A DNA stretch of 51,906 nt from a virus, in the IMG/VR virus record IMGVR_UViG_3300032240_001948, positions 1-51,906 of that record. One strand, 5' to 3'. Of the stretch, positions 16,894 through 24,135 are shown piece after piece. The position numbers and the translations under genes are program-made. The notes under the pieces are model-generated. The model was given only the letters and a program-made list of their open reading frames with translations, did not search any database and was not told the DNA's origin. The stretch's first letter is position 1; each line of letters opens with the position of its first letter.

Positions 16894-18585
16894 CTATCTA
16901 TATTCCCACATATATGAACGATCTCCATATTCATCAACATTCCAACCATTTCCATCTCCAACAATTTGACTTCCATTTATCACATTCCAAGTATCTCCAT
17001 CAACATCAACAAAAGAATTTTCATTATTCAATCCATCGGAAATAAAACCAAATGGAGACATATCTTGTTCTATTTGCTCTTTTTGTTCTTCATAAATTCT
17101 TTTACGGACATCATTTTCCGTCATTTCTTTGAAATAATCTTGAGCAATCAACCAAGCAAAAATAACTAAACACATTACCAAATCATCATTAGATCCTTCT
17201 TCTGCTTCAAATGATTGATTTTTTTGGATGAAAGTAGTCAATTCACTAATAATATCATAATCACTGAATATAAGTTTGCTATCTTCTATAATTGTCTTTA
17301 AGTTGGAGCAACCAACTCTTTTTACTGTTTTAGACATTTTTACGCCTAATTGGGTTTTCTTCCCCGAAAATCCTTGTCCTACAAGTTGTCCTGCTCTTCC
17401 TCTCATAGCACACATCAAAATATTATCATATTCTAAATCAAAATGAAGAATACTTGTAACTTGCTCACCAATATCATTAACTTCTGCTAGAACAAATGCT
17501 TTATTATATGCTTTTGCTACATCAAGAATGATGTTAGGAAATAGCATGGGTTTTATTTCATTATTTCTATATTTTGCAACTATTTTATATGGAAATGTAG
17601 TTATATCAAAAACTACAAAAGCAGAGTAATCATTGTTCAATCCTCTTGATACATCAACTGTCATTATGTAAGTATTATCTTCTTGTGGTTCTTCGTAAAT
17701 ATCTAACCCCGCACTTCTTTCTATTGGCTCATCGTAAACTAATGATTTTAATTTTGCAGCATTAATTAATGTTCCAACCGAACCAAGAAATTCACATTCA
17801 AATTCAACTGCAAATTGTTGTTCACTTGTATTTGCTATTGTTTGTCTTTTCCACTCAACATCTCTTCCTGGAACATCACTCCAGTGAACCTCTGTTGCAA
17901 TATATTCATTTTTCTTTCTTTCTGCATCGTGCCAAATTTTATAAAAATGATTCATCCCGTGAGGGGTAGAAACAATAATCATTTTAGTAGATTGTCCTGA
18001 TGATATAACAGGATAAACAGAACTAAAAAATTCATCAGCAACATGATTGGGAACAAACGCAAATTCGTCCAAAAACACAATGTTGTAAGAACCACCACGG
18101 ACAGCAGAAGCTGAAGTGGAAGCTGCAAGTATTTTTGATCCATTTTCTAATTCTAATGAACCTTTATTCCAAATTAAGACACCTTGCTGCATCCATTTTG
18201 GAAGATTCTCATATGCTAATTGGAGTCTTCCGAGAAGATCTCTAGCAGTTGAAGCTTTATTAGCAAGAATCGCAATATTGACATTATCATTAAATATTGC
18301 ATAATGTAGCAAGTAAGAAACGACAGTGGTAGATTTGCCAGACTGTCTTGGCATTTTGCAGACGTTAAATCTGTTATCATGGAAATTCTTGATTAGTTTT
18401 TCTTGAAACTTGTACATATTAAACGGCACAAGACCATGATCAAGAGAAACAATTTTTATATAATTTCTTGCAAAATATACAGGATCATTTTTGCATTTTA
18501 TATATTGCTCAATATTGTCTTTAGTAAACTCTATTGGTGTATTTGCTTTTTTTAATAAAGGATTGCCTAAATATTGGTCACTCAT
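16894..18585 (-). CDS. 17: Terminase large subunit gp17
   Basis: This is the DNA packaging motor and headful nuclease, 563 residues (T4: 610). Walker A is PRQSGKSTT (79-87) and Walker B is NIVFLDEF (168-175), with D173 and E174. The coupling motif is STPHG near 206. In the RNase-H-like nuclease domain the acidic residues are D311 in MTVDVSRG, E368 in LAEVND and D467 or D468 in SNDDLV. These correspond in order to D401, E458 and D542 of T4. The gene starts 3 bp after a 62-aa ORF. It is separated from the small subunit by two non-terminase genes. Confidence 0.98.
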   Translation of the reverse strand: MSDQYLGNPLLKKANTPIEFTKDNIEQYIKCKNDPVYFARNYIKIVSLDHGLVPFNMYKFQEKLIKNFHDNRFNVCKMPRQSGKSTTVVSYLLHYAIFNDNVNIAILANKASTARDLLGRLQLAYENLPKWMQQGVLIWNKGSLELENGSKILAASTSASAVRGGSYNIVFLDEFAFVPNHVADEFFSSVYPVISSGQSTKMIIVSTPHGMNHFYKIWHDAERKKNEYIATEVHWSDVPGRDVEWKRQTIANTSEQQFAVEFECEFLGSVGTLINAAKLKSLVYDEPIERSAGLDIYEEPQEDNTYIMTVDVSRGLNNDYSAFVVFDITTFPYKIVAKYRNNEIKPMLFPNIILDVAKAYNKAFVLAEVNDIGEQVTSILHFDLEYDNILMCAMRGRAGQLVGQGFSGKKTQLGVKMSKTVKRVGCSNLKTIIEDSKLIFSDYDIISELTTFIQKNQSFEAEEGSNDDLVMCLVIFAWLIAQDYFKEMTENDVRKRIYEEQKEQIEQDMSPFGFISDGLNNENSFVDVDGDTWNVINGSQIVGDGNGWNVDEYGDRSYMWEYR

Positions 18586-18588
18586 TAT

Positions 18589-18777
18589 TTATTTTCCCTT
18601 AAACGATTCTAAATCTAATACTGTTAGGGTTTCCTGTTGTTTGAAATATAATTTCACATAACATTTTGAAATATTTCTAAGATGCTCTAAATCATCACAA
18701 GAATCCAATTCTCTTGAAATTTTTTCATATTCAAAAATCTTACTTAGATTTTCAAGTTCAATTTTTTGCGGGTCCAT
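18589..18777 (-). CDS. Small protein between gp16 and gp17, unknown function
   Basis: This 62-residue protein is predicted to be mostly helical and has mixed charge (IELENLSKIFEYEKISREL). It has two Cys residues (in SCDD and SKCY) and no recognised domain. I chose the ATG at 18777 because AGGAG lies 6-7 bases upstream; a TTG at 18780 is the alternative. The gene overlaps the end of the preceding 333-aa gene by 20 bp and stops three bases before gp17, so it is part of the packaging transcript. A role near the terminase is only inferred from position. Confidence 0.72.
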   Translation of the reverse strand: MDPQKIELENLSKIFEYEKISRELDSCDDLEHLRNISKCYVKLYFKQQETLTVLDLESFKGK

Positions 18778-19759
18778 CAAGTTCTCCTGTAAATAATAAT
18801 GGTTTTGTTGGATCCTTCAATGAAGGCATAAAGGACAATACAACTGCATTTGGATATACTTTTCTTACTTCTCTTGTTACCTCTGGTTTTGATGGTCTAG
18901 TAAATTGCTGAAAGAACATTTGAGTTGTGATATATTTTCCTCTCCAGTTAAGAAATATAGTATAAGTTGTTCCACGAGATTGTATTCTTAGATAGTTTTC
19001 TTCCAATTCATTTTTTGGTTTAATATTTTTCTTTTTCATATTAATCGCAATTGCTGCTTGTTGGGCAGAATTTACTGCTTCACTTTTAGTGCCCCAGTTT
19101 TTGGCACCAACTTTGCGACATTTAACTAATGCTCCAGATGCATATGCAGAAGGCCAAACTTTATAACGAGATTTTACTTTGTTATAACATGCATCTTTTT
19201 CTCCTGCAGATTCATGGGTAGCAACCATTTTTGCCTTACCTTTTCTGTCTGGATTTGGGTCCTCTCTCCTCTTTCTTCTTACTGCAGCATCTTCTTCTTC
19301 AGGAGACATTTCTGCAGCCATCTTAGAAGAACCGCACTTTGGTTTTGTAGTTTGTCCTGGCTGACGAGCACAAGGAGCACCTGCAAACTTACCTCCTATT
19401 TGAGGCCATCCTTTTACTTTTCTTCCTGTTTTAGGATCTGTTCCACTAGATTTCAAAAACCAATCATGAAGACTTTCATCTCCAGATGCGGTTTCTTCAC
19501 TTATACCTTTCATTTTTTCTGGTTTAATTACATCAACAACTTCCAAAAAAGAATTTCCATTTGCATCTTCTATAGTTATGGTATCATTTTCATATTGAGT
19601 TTCTTCTGGAAAATTACCAGGATGGATTGTTGCTATTGAATAATTTTTTTTTAGCAATCCAGGGCACATTTTTTCTCCATGAATTGGACAATTTTTTCCC
19701 TTCCCGGTTTTATTACAAGTATTATTTGCTTCGTATATAAACTCTTTGAAACTTTTCAT
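18758..19759 (-). CDS. Multi-domain protein with DUF5872-type Cys/Lys-rich segments, inserted in terminase operon
   Basis: This 333-residue protein is not part of the T4 packaging operon. There are at least three segments. Residues 1-50 hold CNKTGKGKNCPIHGEKMCPG, a Cys/His-rich stretch that may bind zinc. Residues about 95-175 carry SLHDWFLKSSGTDPKTGRK, then KFAGAPCARQPGQTTKPKCG and AAVRRKRREDPNPDRKGKAK. This is a cassette I recognise from many cyanophage and marine phage proteins, annotated DUF5872 as far as I recall. Residues about 190-225 hold CYNKVKSRYKVWPSAYASGA, which often travels with it. The C-terminal 80 residues form a separate beta/alpha unit (TYTIFLNWRGKYITTQMFF). The protein is basic and could bind nucleic acid (inference). 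It lies between gp16 and gp17. Confidence 0.75.
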   Translation of the reverse strand: MKSFKEFIYEANNTCNKTGKGKNCPIHGEKMCPGLLKKNYSIATIHPGNFPEETQYENDTITIEDANGNSFLEVVDVIKPEKMKGISEETASGDESLHDWFLKSSGTDPKTGRKVKGWPQIGGKFAGAPCARQPGQTTKPKCGSSKMAAEMSPEEEDAAVRRKRREDPNPDRKGKAKMVATHESAGEKDACYNKVKSRYKVWPSAYASGALVKCRKVGAKNWGTKSEAVNSAQQAAIAINMKKKNIKPKNELEENYLRIQSRGTTYTIFLNWRGKYITTQMFFQQFTRPSKPEVTREVRKVYPNAVVLSFMPSLKDPTKPLLFTGELDGPAKN

Positions 19760-19773
19760 GGAAATCTTTTTAA

Positions 19774-20205
19774 CTATTTAGAAATATCTTCTGGATCAAA
19801 TCCTTTTTTTAATAATTTTTGCAATTCAGCAGTTGATCCAACAAAAAGAGCATTAGTAACATTTTTGGGTCCTCTTGCATTTTCTTCTTTAAGTTTTTTC
19901 ATTTTTTGTTGAAGATCTGCCAACTTATCAGTTACATCGGAAATATTTTTAATTCCCTGCAAAGCAACTTCATATGCTCTTGGACTATCAGTTTCTCTTG
20001 CTAATTCCATAATACCATCTATTGCTTCTTGACCTTTTTCTATTAAACTATATAAATGTCCTCTTGTGTACTCATAATCAAAATCTGAATCGTCCTTGTT
20101 GTCAGGTTTGATTGCATCTTTTTTTGGTTTTTTTATAATTTCATTAGATATTGGAGTACTACTAACTTCTAATGCTTCATCTATATTTTTAAATTTATTA
20201 CTCAT
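19774..20205 (-). CDS. 16: Terminase small subunit gp16
   Basis: This regulates packaging initiation and gp17 activity by forming rings. It has 143 residues (T4: 164). A charged N-terminal 45 residues (Lys/Asp rich) is followed by the helical ring-forming core YTRGHLYSLIEKGQEAIDGI and the coiled-coil KLADLQQKMKKLKEENARGP. The C-terminal signature VTNALFVGSTAELQKLLK is conserved in T4-like gp16. It overlaps the gp15 stop by 4 bp and precedes the DUF5872-type gene. Confidence 0.93.
   Translation of the reverse strand: MSNKFKNIDEALEVSSTPISNEIIKKPKKDAIKPDNKDDSDFDYEYTRGHLYSLIEKGQEAIDGIMELARETDSPRAYEVALQGIKNISDVTDKLADLQQKMKKLKEENARGPKNVTNALFVGSTAELQKLLKKGFDPEDISK
19775..19781 (-). promoter_or_regulatory. 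Late promoter motif CTAAATA
   Basis: The minus strand reads CTAAATA, the variant late motif reported for cyanophages, 15 bases before the ATG of the 333-aa gene and overlapping the gp16 stop region. It could start a transcript for the DUF5872-type gene, the 62-aa gene and gp17. Confidence 0.4.
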
Positions 20206-21245
20206 ACATCAATTCCTTTCACTGGACTATATATTTTTCCATCACCAAAATCAAAACGTGTTTCACTAAATCCAAAATCATCAGTAGATTCTACAAGAGC
20301 ATTATCTGATGCATTAATAACATTTACTACATCACCAGTTTGATGTGATGAAATAGTTGTTCCATCTTGACCTCTAGCAACATGTAAAGTATTTCCTGTT
20401 ATTTTGTCGATATACATTTCTTCACTTCCAATCATAATATAACTATTTGAAATTAATTGTGATGCATTAGATACTGCAAATGAAGTAATTTGAGTATTTA
20501 CTTCTTGTGCAAGAACTGTTATTGCATCATTATTATAATCTTTAATTGCCCTTGGTGTAGCAGTATATCTCACTTGACGAGAAGCATTTGCAGTAGTTGT
20601 ATTTGTAAAGTAATCAACTTGAACTTGTTTAATAAGACCTTCTGTGCTATTTGCAATTGCACCAAAGATATAAGTTTTTGCAGTAAAATTAATTGTATAA
20701 ATTAAATTCCTTCTTTCATTGAAATCATCTTCATAATTATCAGACATTTGGATATTTTCAATTATAATTGGAATATCTCTTTTTTCACCAATTGAATTTA
20801 CTAAATCAATTGTCAAATTAAATTGGGGTTGAAAATATGGAAGTATTTGTTCAACAATTTGAAGCATATCATCATTTAATTTTGTGATAATATTTAATTC
20901 TATTCCCAAATTATAAGGAACAGGCATATAAACTTTTTTATTATTTGATCCATCAGTAGCATTAAAAGTTTGCATTGTAGAAACTTTTCTGCTTGGATCA
21001 TATTGAATACTTGTAAGTTCAAATGACATTCTTGGAAGAGTCAATGCTACCCTCTTCCTTAAATCTGGTTTTTGTTCTAATCTTGCTAGAAATTTTTGTA
21101 TTGGACCATATGCAATCGGAACTTTTATTAAACTAAAATCATTCCCATTTGCATCCTCATGACGAATTTCCAAATTATTAAATAATGTACCAAAAGCAAT
21201 GATGGTTTTTCTTATAATTTCGTTGTAGGAATAAGTTCCAAGCAT
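20202..21245 (-). CDS. 15: Proximal tail sheath stabilisation protein gp15, with extra C-terminal module
   Basis: This is the tail terminator or connector ring that joins the tail to the neck and stabilises the sheath. The first 240 residues match gp15: YNEIIRKTIIAFGTLFNNL, IQKFLARLEQKPDLRKRVAL, LPRMSFELTSIQYD and later NLIYTINFTAKTYIFGAI. It has 347 residues against 272 in T4. The excess is a C-terminal module (about 248-313) with YIMIGSEEMYIDKITGN and VARGQDGTTISSHQTGD. The same module occurs in the giant baseplate protein and the DUF4815 protein of this window. Its stop overlaps the gp16 start. Confidence 0.94.
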   Translation of the reverse strand: MLGTYSYNEIIRKTIIAFGTLFNNLEIRHEDANGNDFSLIKVPIAYGPIQKFLARLEQKPDLRKRVALTLPRMSFELTSIQYDPSRKVSTMQTFNATDGSNNKKVYMPVPYNLGIELNIITKLNDDMLQIVEQILPYFQPQFNLTIDLVNSIGEKRDIPIIIENIQMSDNYEDDFNERRNLIYTINFTAKTYIFGAIANSTEGLIKQVQVDYFTNTTTANASRQVRYTATPRAIKDYNNDAITVLAQEVNTQITSFAVSNASQLISNSYIMIGSEEMYIDKITGNTLHVARGQDGTTISSHQTGDVVNVINASDNALVESTDDFGFSETRFDFGDGKIYSPVKGIDV

Positions 21246-21265
21246 AATATTTACTTTTTATTAAT

Positions 21266-21272
21266 TATTTAG
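21266..21272 (-). promoter_or_regulatory. Late promoter motif CTAAATA for gp15
   Basis: The minus strand reads CTAAATA, 20 bases before the gp15 ATG and overlapping the gp14 stop codon region. Confidence 0.4.
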
Positions 21273-22684
21273 TAATTCCCAAAAGGATTGCTTTCAGAAA
21301 AATCTAATATTTCATTTGCCTCTGATTGAATTATGGCATTTTCTGAATACTTATCATACAAATCATCTGTATAAATTTTTTGAATTGTGTAACTAGAATT
21401 GGATCCCCCTGCGGTTGTCCCCATTCCAATAATGGTTTCACCAATTGCAAAATAACCATCAGTGATTGAAACTTTTAATATTGATGTGGAATTATCCCAG
21501 TTTTTGACATATGCACTAGTTCCAGTAGAAACACCTTTAACTATTTCATTAAATACATAATTTCCAGTAGAAATTCCAGCAGGTGAAGAAATAGTAATAG
21601 TTGGAGATTGAGTATAACCAATACCAGCAGTCTTATATCTAATTGAGGTAACGATTCCAGAAGAGTTTAAAAGTGCTTCTGCAACTGCATTTATTCCACC
21701 AGAAGGAGCAGTTGAAATAGAAACAATTGGAGTAGATCCATAACCAATACCACCAGAATTTATAACAACTGGACCAAGAGAACCAGTCCCAAGTATTGCT
21801 GTTGCAATAGCACCAGATCCACTATCACTTATTATATTAACAGTGGGAATTGTCGTATATCCAATCCCTGGATTTATAACCAATATTCTATCAACTGAAA
21901 AACCAGTTCTACCAGATTTACTGGTCATAATTGCAACAGCAGTTGCATTTATTCCACCAGATGCTGCATTTGAAATTGAAATAGTTGGAGTGCTCAAATA
22001 GTATGCACCATCATTAATTAAATCAATTGCGTATACAGATTTTCCAAAAGGAGATGCAATTTGTGATGATGCTAAAGAAACTTGTGCTCGTGCTTGTGTT
22101 GCACCTAAACCAACCATTTGAAGAGTTTGAATATATCCAAAATCTTTAATAGCATTATCTACTTCTTCTATTGTAGTATCAACAATCTCATCTTCATATT
22201 CAAATACCTCACATCTCAATTCATAGATATAGAGATTGTTTAATTGATAAAAAGGTTTTTTCCCTTCTACATATTTTATTTCAAATATTGTGTTATCTAT
22301 AGGAAGATATATCAAATCACCTTCTTCTGGTCTATTTGATATTTTGACATTACTTTGAGAAGATAAAAATGGAGTTATAAAATTTTCATATCTATCTTTT
22401 GAAATTAATAAAGTTAACTCATCAGTTGTTCTTACACCAAATTTTGATAAAATATCTCCCTGTCCACCAAATCCTTCAAAATTTGTTATATACGCTTCCA
22501 ATCTATAATTATCATCAAATTTTGATGCGGTAATTTCTTTAATAATAGTATTTTGATTAATAATTTTTCTAGGAAGATATACAATATCTTGTCCATACAT
22601 TTTCAATTGTTCATTAATTAAATCTTGCACCAATCTTTGTTCACTTGGTGACCCTTGAAGAAAATATGGATTAAGAGGAGACAT
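21269..22684 (-). CDS. 14: Neck protein gp14, expanded by beta repeats
   Basis: This head completion and neck protein has 471 residues, far more than T4 gp14 (256). The N-terminal 200 residues are gp14: NPYFLQGSPSEQRLVQDL, YLPRKIINQNTIIKE, FEGFGGQGDILSKFGVR and QLNNLYIYELRCEVFEYEDE. The C-terminus SEANEILDFSESNPFGNY is also gp14-like. Between them (about 225-375) lie four or five repeats with the pattern (I/V).(N/I).G.GY...P.(I/V).IS....G..A.A.A, for example INPGIGYTTIPTVNI. The same repeat is found in gp8, the DUF4815 protein and the giant protein. The insert probably projects outward from the neck (inference). gp13 ends 5 bases upstream. Confidence 0.93.
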   Translation of the reverse strand: MSPLNPYFLQGSPSEQRLVQDLINEQLKMYGQDIVYLPRKIINQNTIIKEITASKFDDNYRLEAYITNFEGFGGQGDILSKFGVRTTDELTLLISKDRYENFITPFLSSQSNVKISNRPEEGDLIYLPIDNTIFEIKYVEGKKPFYQLNNLYIYELRCEVFEYEDEIVDTTIEEVDNAIKDFGYIQTLQMVGLGATQARAQVSLASSQIASPFGKSVYAIDLINDGAYYLSTPTISISNAASGGINATAVAIMTSKSGRTGFSVDRILVINPGIGYTTIPTVNIISDSGSGAIATAILGTGSLGPVVINSGGIGYGSTPIVSISTAPSGGINAVAEALLNSSGIVTSIRYKTAGIGYTQSPTITISSPAGISTGNYVFNEIVKGVSTGTSAYVKNWDNSTSILKVSITDGYFAIGETIIGMGTTAGGSNSSYTIQKIYTDDLYDKYSENAIIQSEANEILDFSESNPFGNY

Positions 22685-22688
22685 AATA

Positions 22689-23504
22689 TTAACCTATCAT
22701 ATCCATAGGAGGAGTTTCATATTCATCTCTAAGTTCTCTTTCTGCTTCTTCTAATTCTCTTACTGCATCTTCAAATATTTGCCTTCCATTTAATTGAACA
22801 CCACCAGGAAGCATAACTCCTTGGAATTTGATCATATTTTGTCCCCACTGTCTTTTGATTAAAGCAGTTAAATATTTTTTAACCCACCAATCATTGTATA
22901 TGCTTGGAGTATCAGAAGGATCAATCATTCTATAACAATCAAATATTAAATAATTACTAGCACTCATTTGACTCCAATCAATATCCAAATATAATCTATG
23001 ATTTTTTTTATTAAATCTAATTTGAATATCTGGTGTAATAATTCTACTTAAATCTTCCAAATATGTTTTTACCATTGAATAATTTAAAAGATCTAACGCA
23101 CCATAATAATATAGATCATTCAAGAATAATTGATATTTTATATTAAAAAGACCACTAGATATTGTACTAGAATCCACCTTAAATACATTATTTACACCAA
23201 TTACATGATCTGGTATTGATAAAAAGTTATTTGTTTCTACATATGAAACTGTTGAAACTCCAACAGTCGATATTCCTGCAGCACTTGGAGCATTTGCTTT
23301 CATTACATCAATTTCACTTTGACTCAATTGATGTTTCAAAAATACTCTTTGTATACCATCATAATGTCTTTCATTAAAATGTTGAATTGCATCATCAACT
23401 AAATCATCAATTTGATCATCATCTACATTAATTTCCAATACAGGATAACCAAGTTTTCTTAAACAGTAATCAATCAATCCTTGACGAGTTGCTGGTTGAG
23501 CCAT
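22689..23504 (-). CDS. 13: Neck protein gp13
   Basis: This is the head completion protein that binds the portal, 271 residues (T4: 309). Family motifs are QGLIDYCLRKLGYPVLEIN and QIDDLVDDAIQHFNERHYDG at the N-terminus, VFKVDSSTISSGLFNIKYQL and NDLYYYGALDLLNYSMVKTY in the middle, and WWVKKYLTALIKRQWGQN with GGVQLNGRQIFEDA near the end. A short insert with repeated GIST/GVST (about 76-86) replaces part of a loop. A ribosome binding site AAGGA precedes the ATG. It starts the gp13-gp14-gp15-gp16 series. Confidence 0.96.
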   Translation of the reverse strand: MAQPATRQGLIDYCLRKLGYPVLEINVDDDQIDDLVDDAIQHFNERHYDGIQRVFLKHQLSQSEIDVMKANAPSAAGISTVGVSTVSYVETNNFLSIPDHVIGVNNVFKVDSSTISSGLFNIKYQLFLNDLYYYGALDLLNYSMVKTYLEDLSRIITPDIQIRFNKKNHRLYLDIDWSQMSASNYLIFDCYRMIDPSDTPSIYNDWWVKKYLTALIKRQWGQNMIKFQGVMLPGGVQLNGRQIFEDAVRELEEAERELRDEYETPPMDMIG

Positions 23505-23520
23505 CGTTATCCTTTATAGT

Positions 23521-23528
23521 TATTTATT
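23521..23528 (-). promoter_or_regulatory. Late promoter motif AATAAATA for gp13
   Basis: The minus strand reads AATAAATA (one base from consensus), 16 bases before the gp13 ATG, in the 25-bp gap after the 123-aa gene. Confidence 0.5.
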
Positions 23529-23529
23529 T

Positions 23530-23901
23530 TTATACTGTTGTTGTAACACCTGCCGTAACAAGTGCGGTTCCTTCAACAACTCTAATTTTTTGAGTTCCAC
23601 TATTTAATAATACATCATAAGAATATCTTCCTGGTTTTAATGAAGTCGTTAATGATGAACCCAAAGATATTTGAACTTGACCATTTGTTCTATTTGGAAA
23701 AGAAACAGAAAAAACAGCAGAAGAATTCAATGAAGCAGGAGATTTTTTTAAAACAGATGCCCCAGTATATCCAGTCAAGTTTATTGGATTATTTGAAAAA
23801 TCTTGAAGATTGTATGTAAAACTAAAATCAGTATTTATTGGTATTATAATATTTCTCACATACACTGATTCTGAACCAATTATAATATTGTGATTTGACA
23901 T
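23530..23901 (-). CDS. Small beta-sandwich structural protein, unknown function
   Basis: This 123-residue protein has an immunoglobulin-like strand pattern: INTDFSFTYNLQDFSNNPIN, LTGYTGASVLKKSP, VSFPNRTNGQVQISLGSSLT, and LKPGRYSYDVLLNSGTQKIR followed by VVEGTALVTAGVTTT. The order (unset default, linear term, sandwich strands, G-R-Y-x-Y-D-V) resembles the N-terminal domain of baseplate upper proteins and other small phage Ig-like domains. I recognise this pattern from cyanophage virion proteins, but do not know a T4 counterpart. It has a perfect late promoter and lies between gp13 and the 66-aa gene, so it is very probably a virion component. Confidence 0.72.
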   Translation of the reverse strand: MSNHNIIIGSESVYVRNIIIPINTDFSFTYNLQDFSNNPINLTGYTGASVLKKSPASLNSSAVFSVSFPNRTNGQVQISLGSSLTTSLKPGRYSYDVLLNSGTQKIRVVEGTALVTAGVTTTV

Positions 23902-23931
23902 ATTTTATATACTCTTACTGATCATTATTTT

Positions 23932-23939
23932 TATTTATA
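23932..23939 (-). promoter_or_regulatory. Late promoter TATAAATA
   Basis: A perfect TATAAATA on the minus strand, 30 bases upstream of the ATG of the 123-aa structural gene. Confidence 0.72.
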
Positions 23940-24135
23940 GTTTACTTTTGATGAGTTCATTTAAAAGAACTTTAAGATCTTTTATTTCATTTTTTAATTC
24001 ATCAATTTCAGTTTTTTCATCTATTATTTTATTTTTTATTTTTAAATATTCTTCATATTCATAATTGTTGCAATTTAAAATTGCATTCGATTCTTCATCT
24101 CTGAATAATCCTTTATGTCCTTCTACTGGTATCAT
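23935..24135 (-). CDS. Short coiled-coil protein, unknown function
   Basis: This 66-residue protein has a conserved-looking head MIPVEGHKGLFRDEESNAIL and a heptad-type coiled coil from about residue 26 to the end (Ile, Leu and Lys/Glu alternating). I recall similar short proteins in other T4-like cyanophages and Pelagibacter phages, where the head sequence is conserved. Its ATG overlaps the stop of the 2500-aa gene by 4 bp, suggesting coupled translation. It may be an assembly partner of that protein, which is inference from gene order only. Confidence 0.7.
   Translation of the reverse strand: MIPVEGHKGLFRDEESNAILNCNNYEYEEYLKIKNKIIDEKTEIDELKNEIKDLKVLLNELIKSKL

Noticed and set aside
18586-18593. 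AATAAATA directly before the gp17 start codon
   Set aside because: It abuts the ATG, so transcription would start inside the gene. It is more likely chance in AT-rich sequence.
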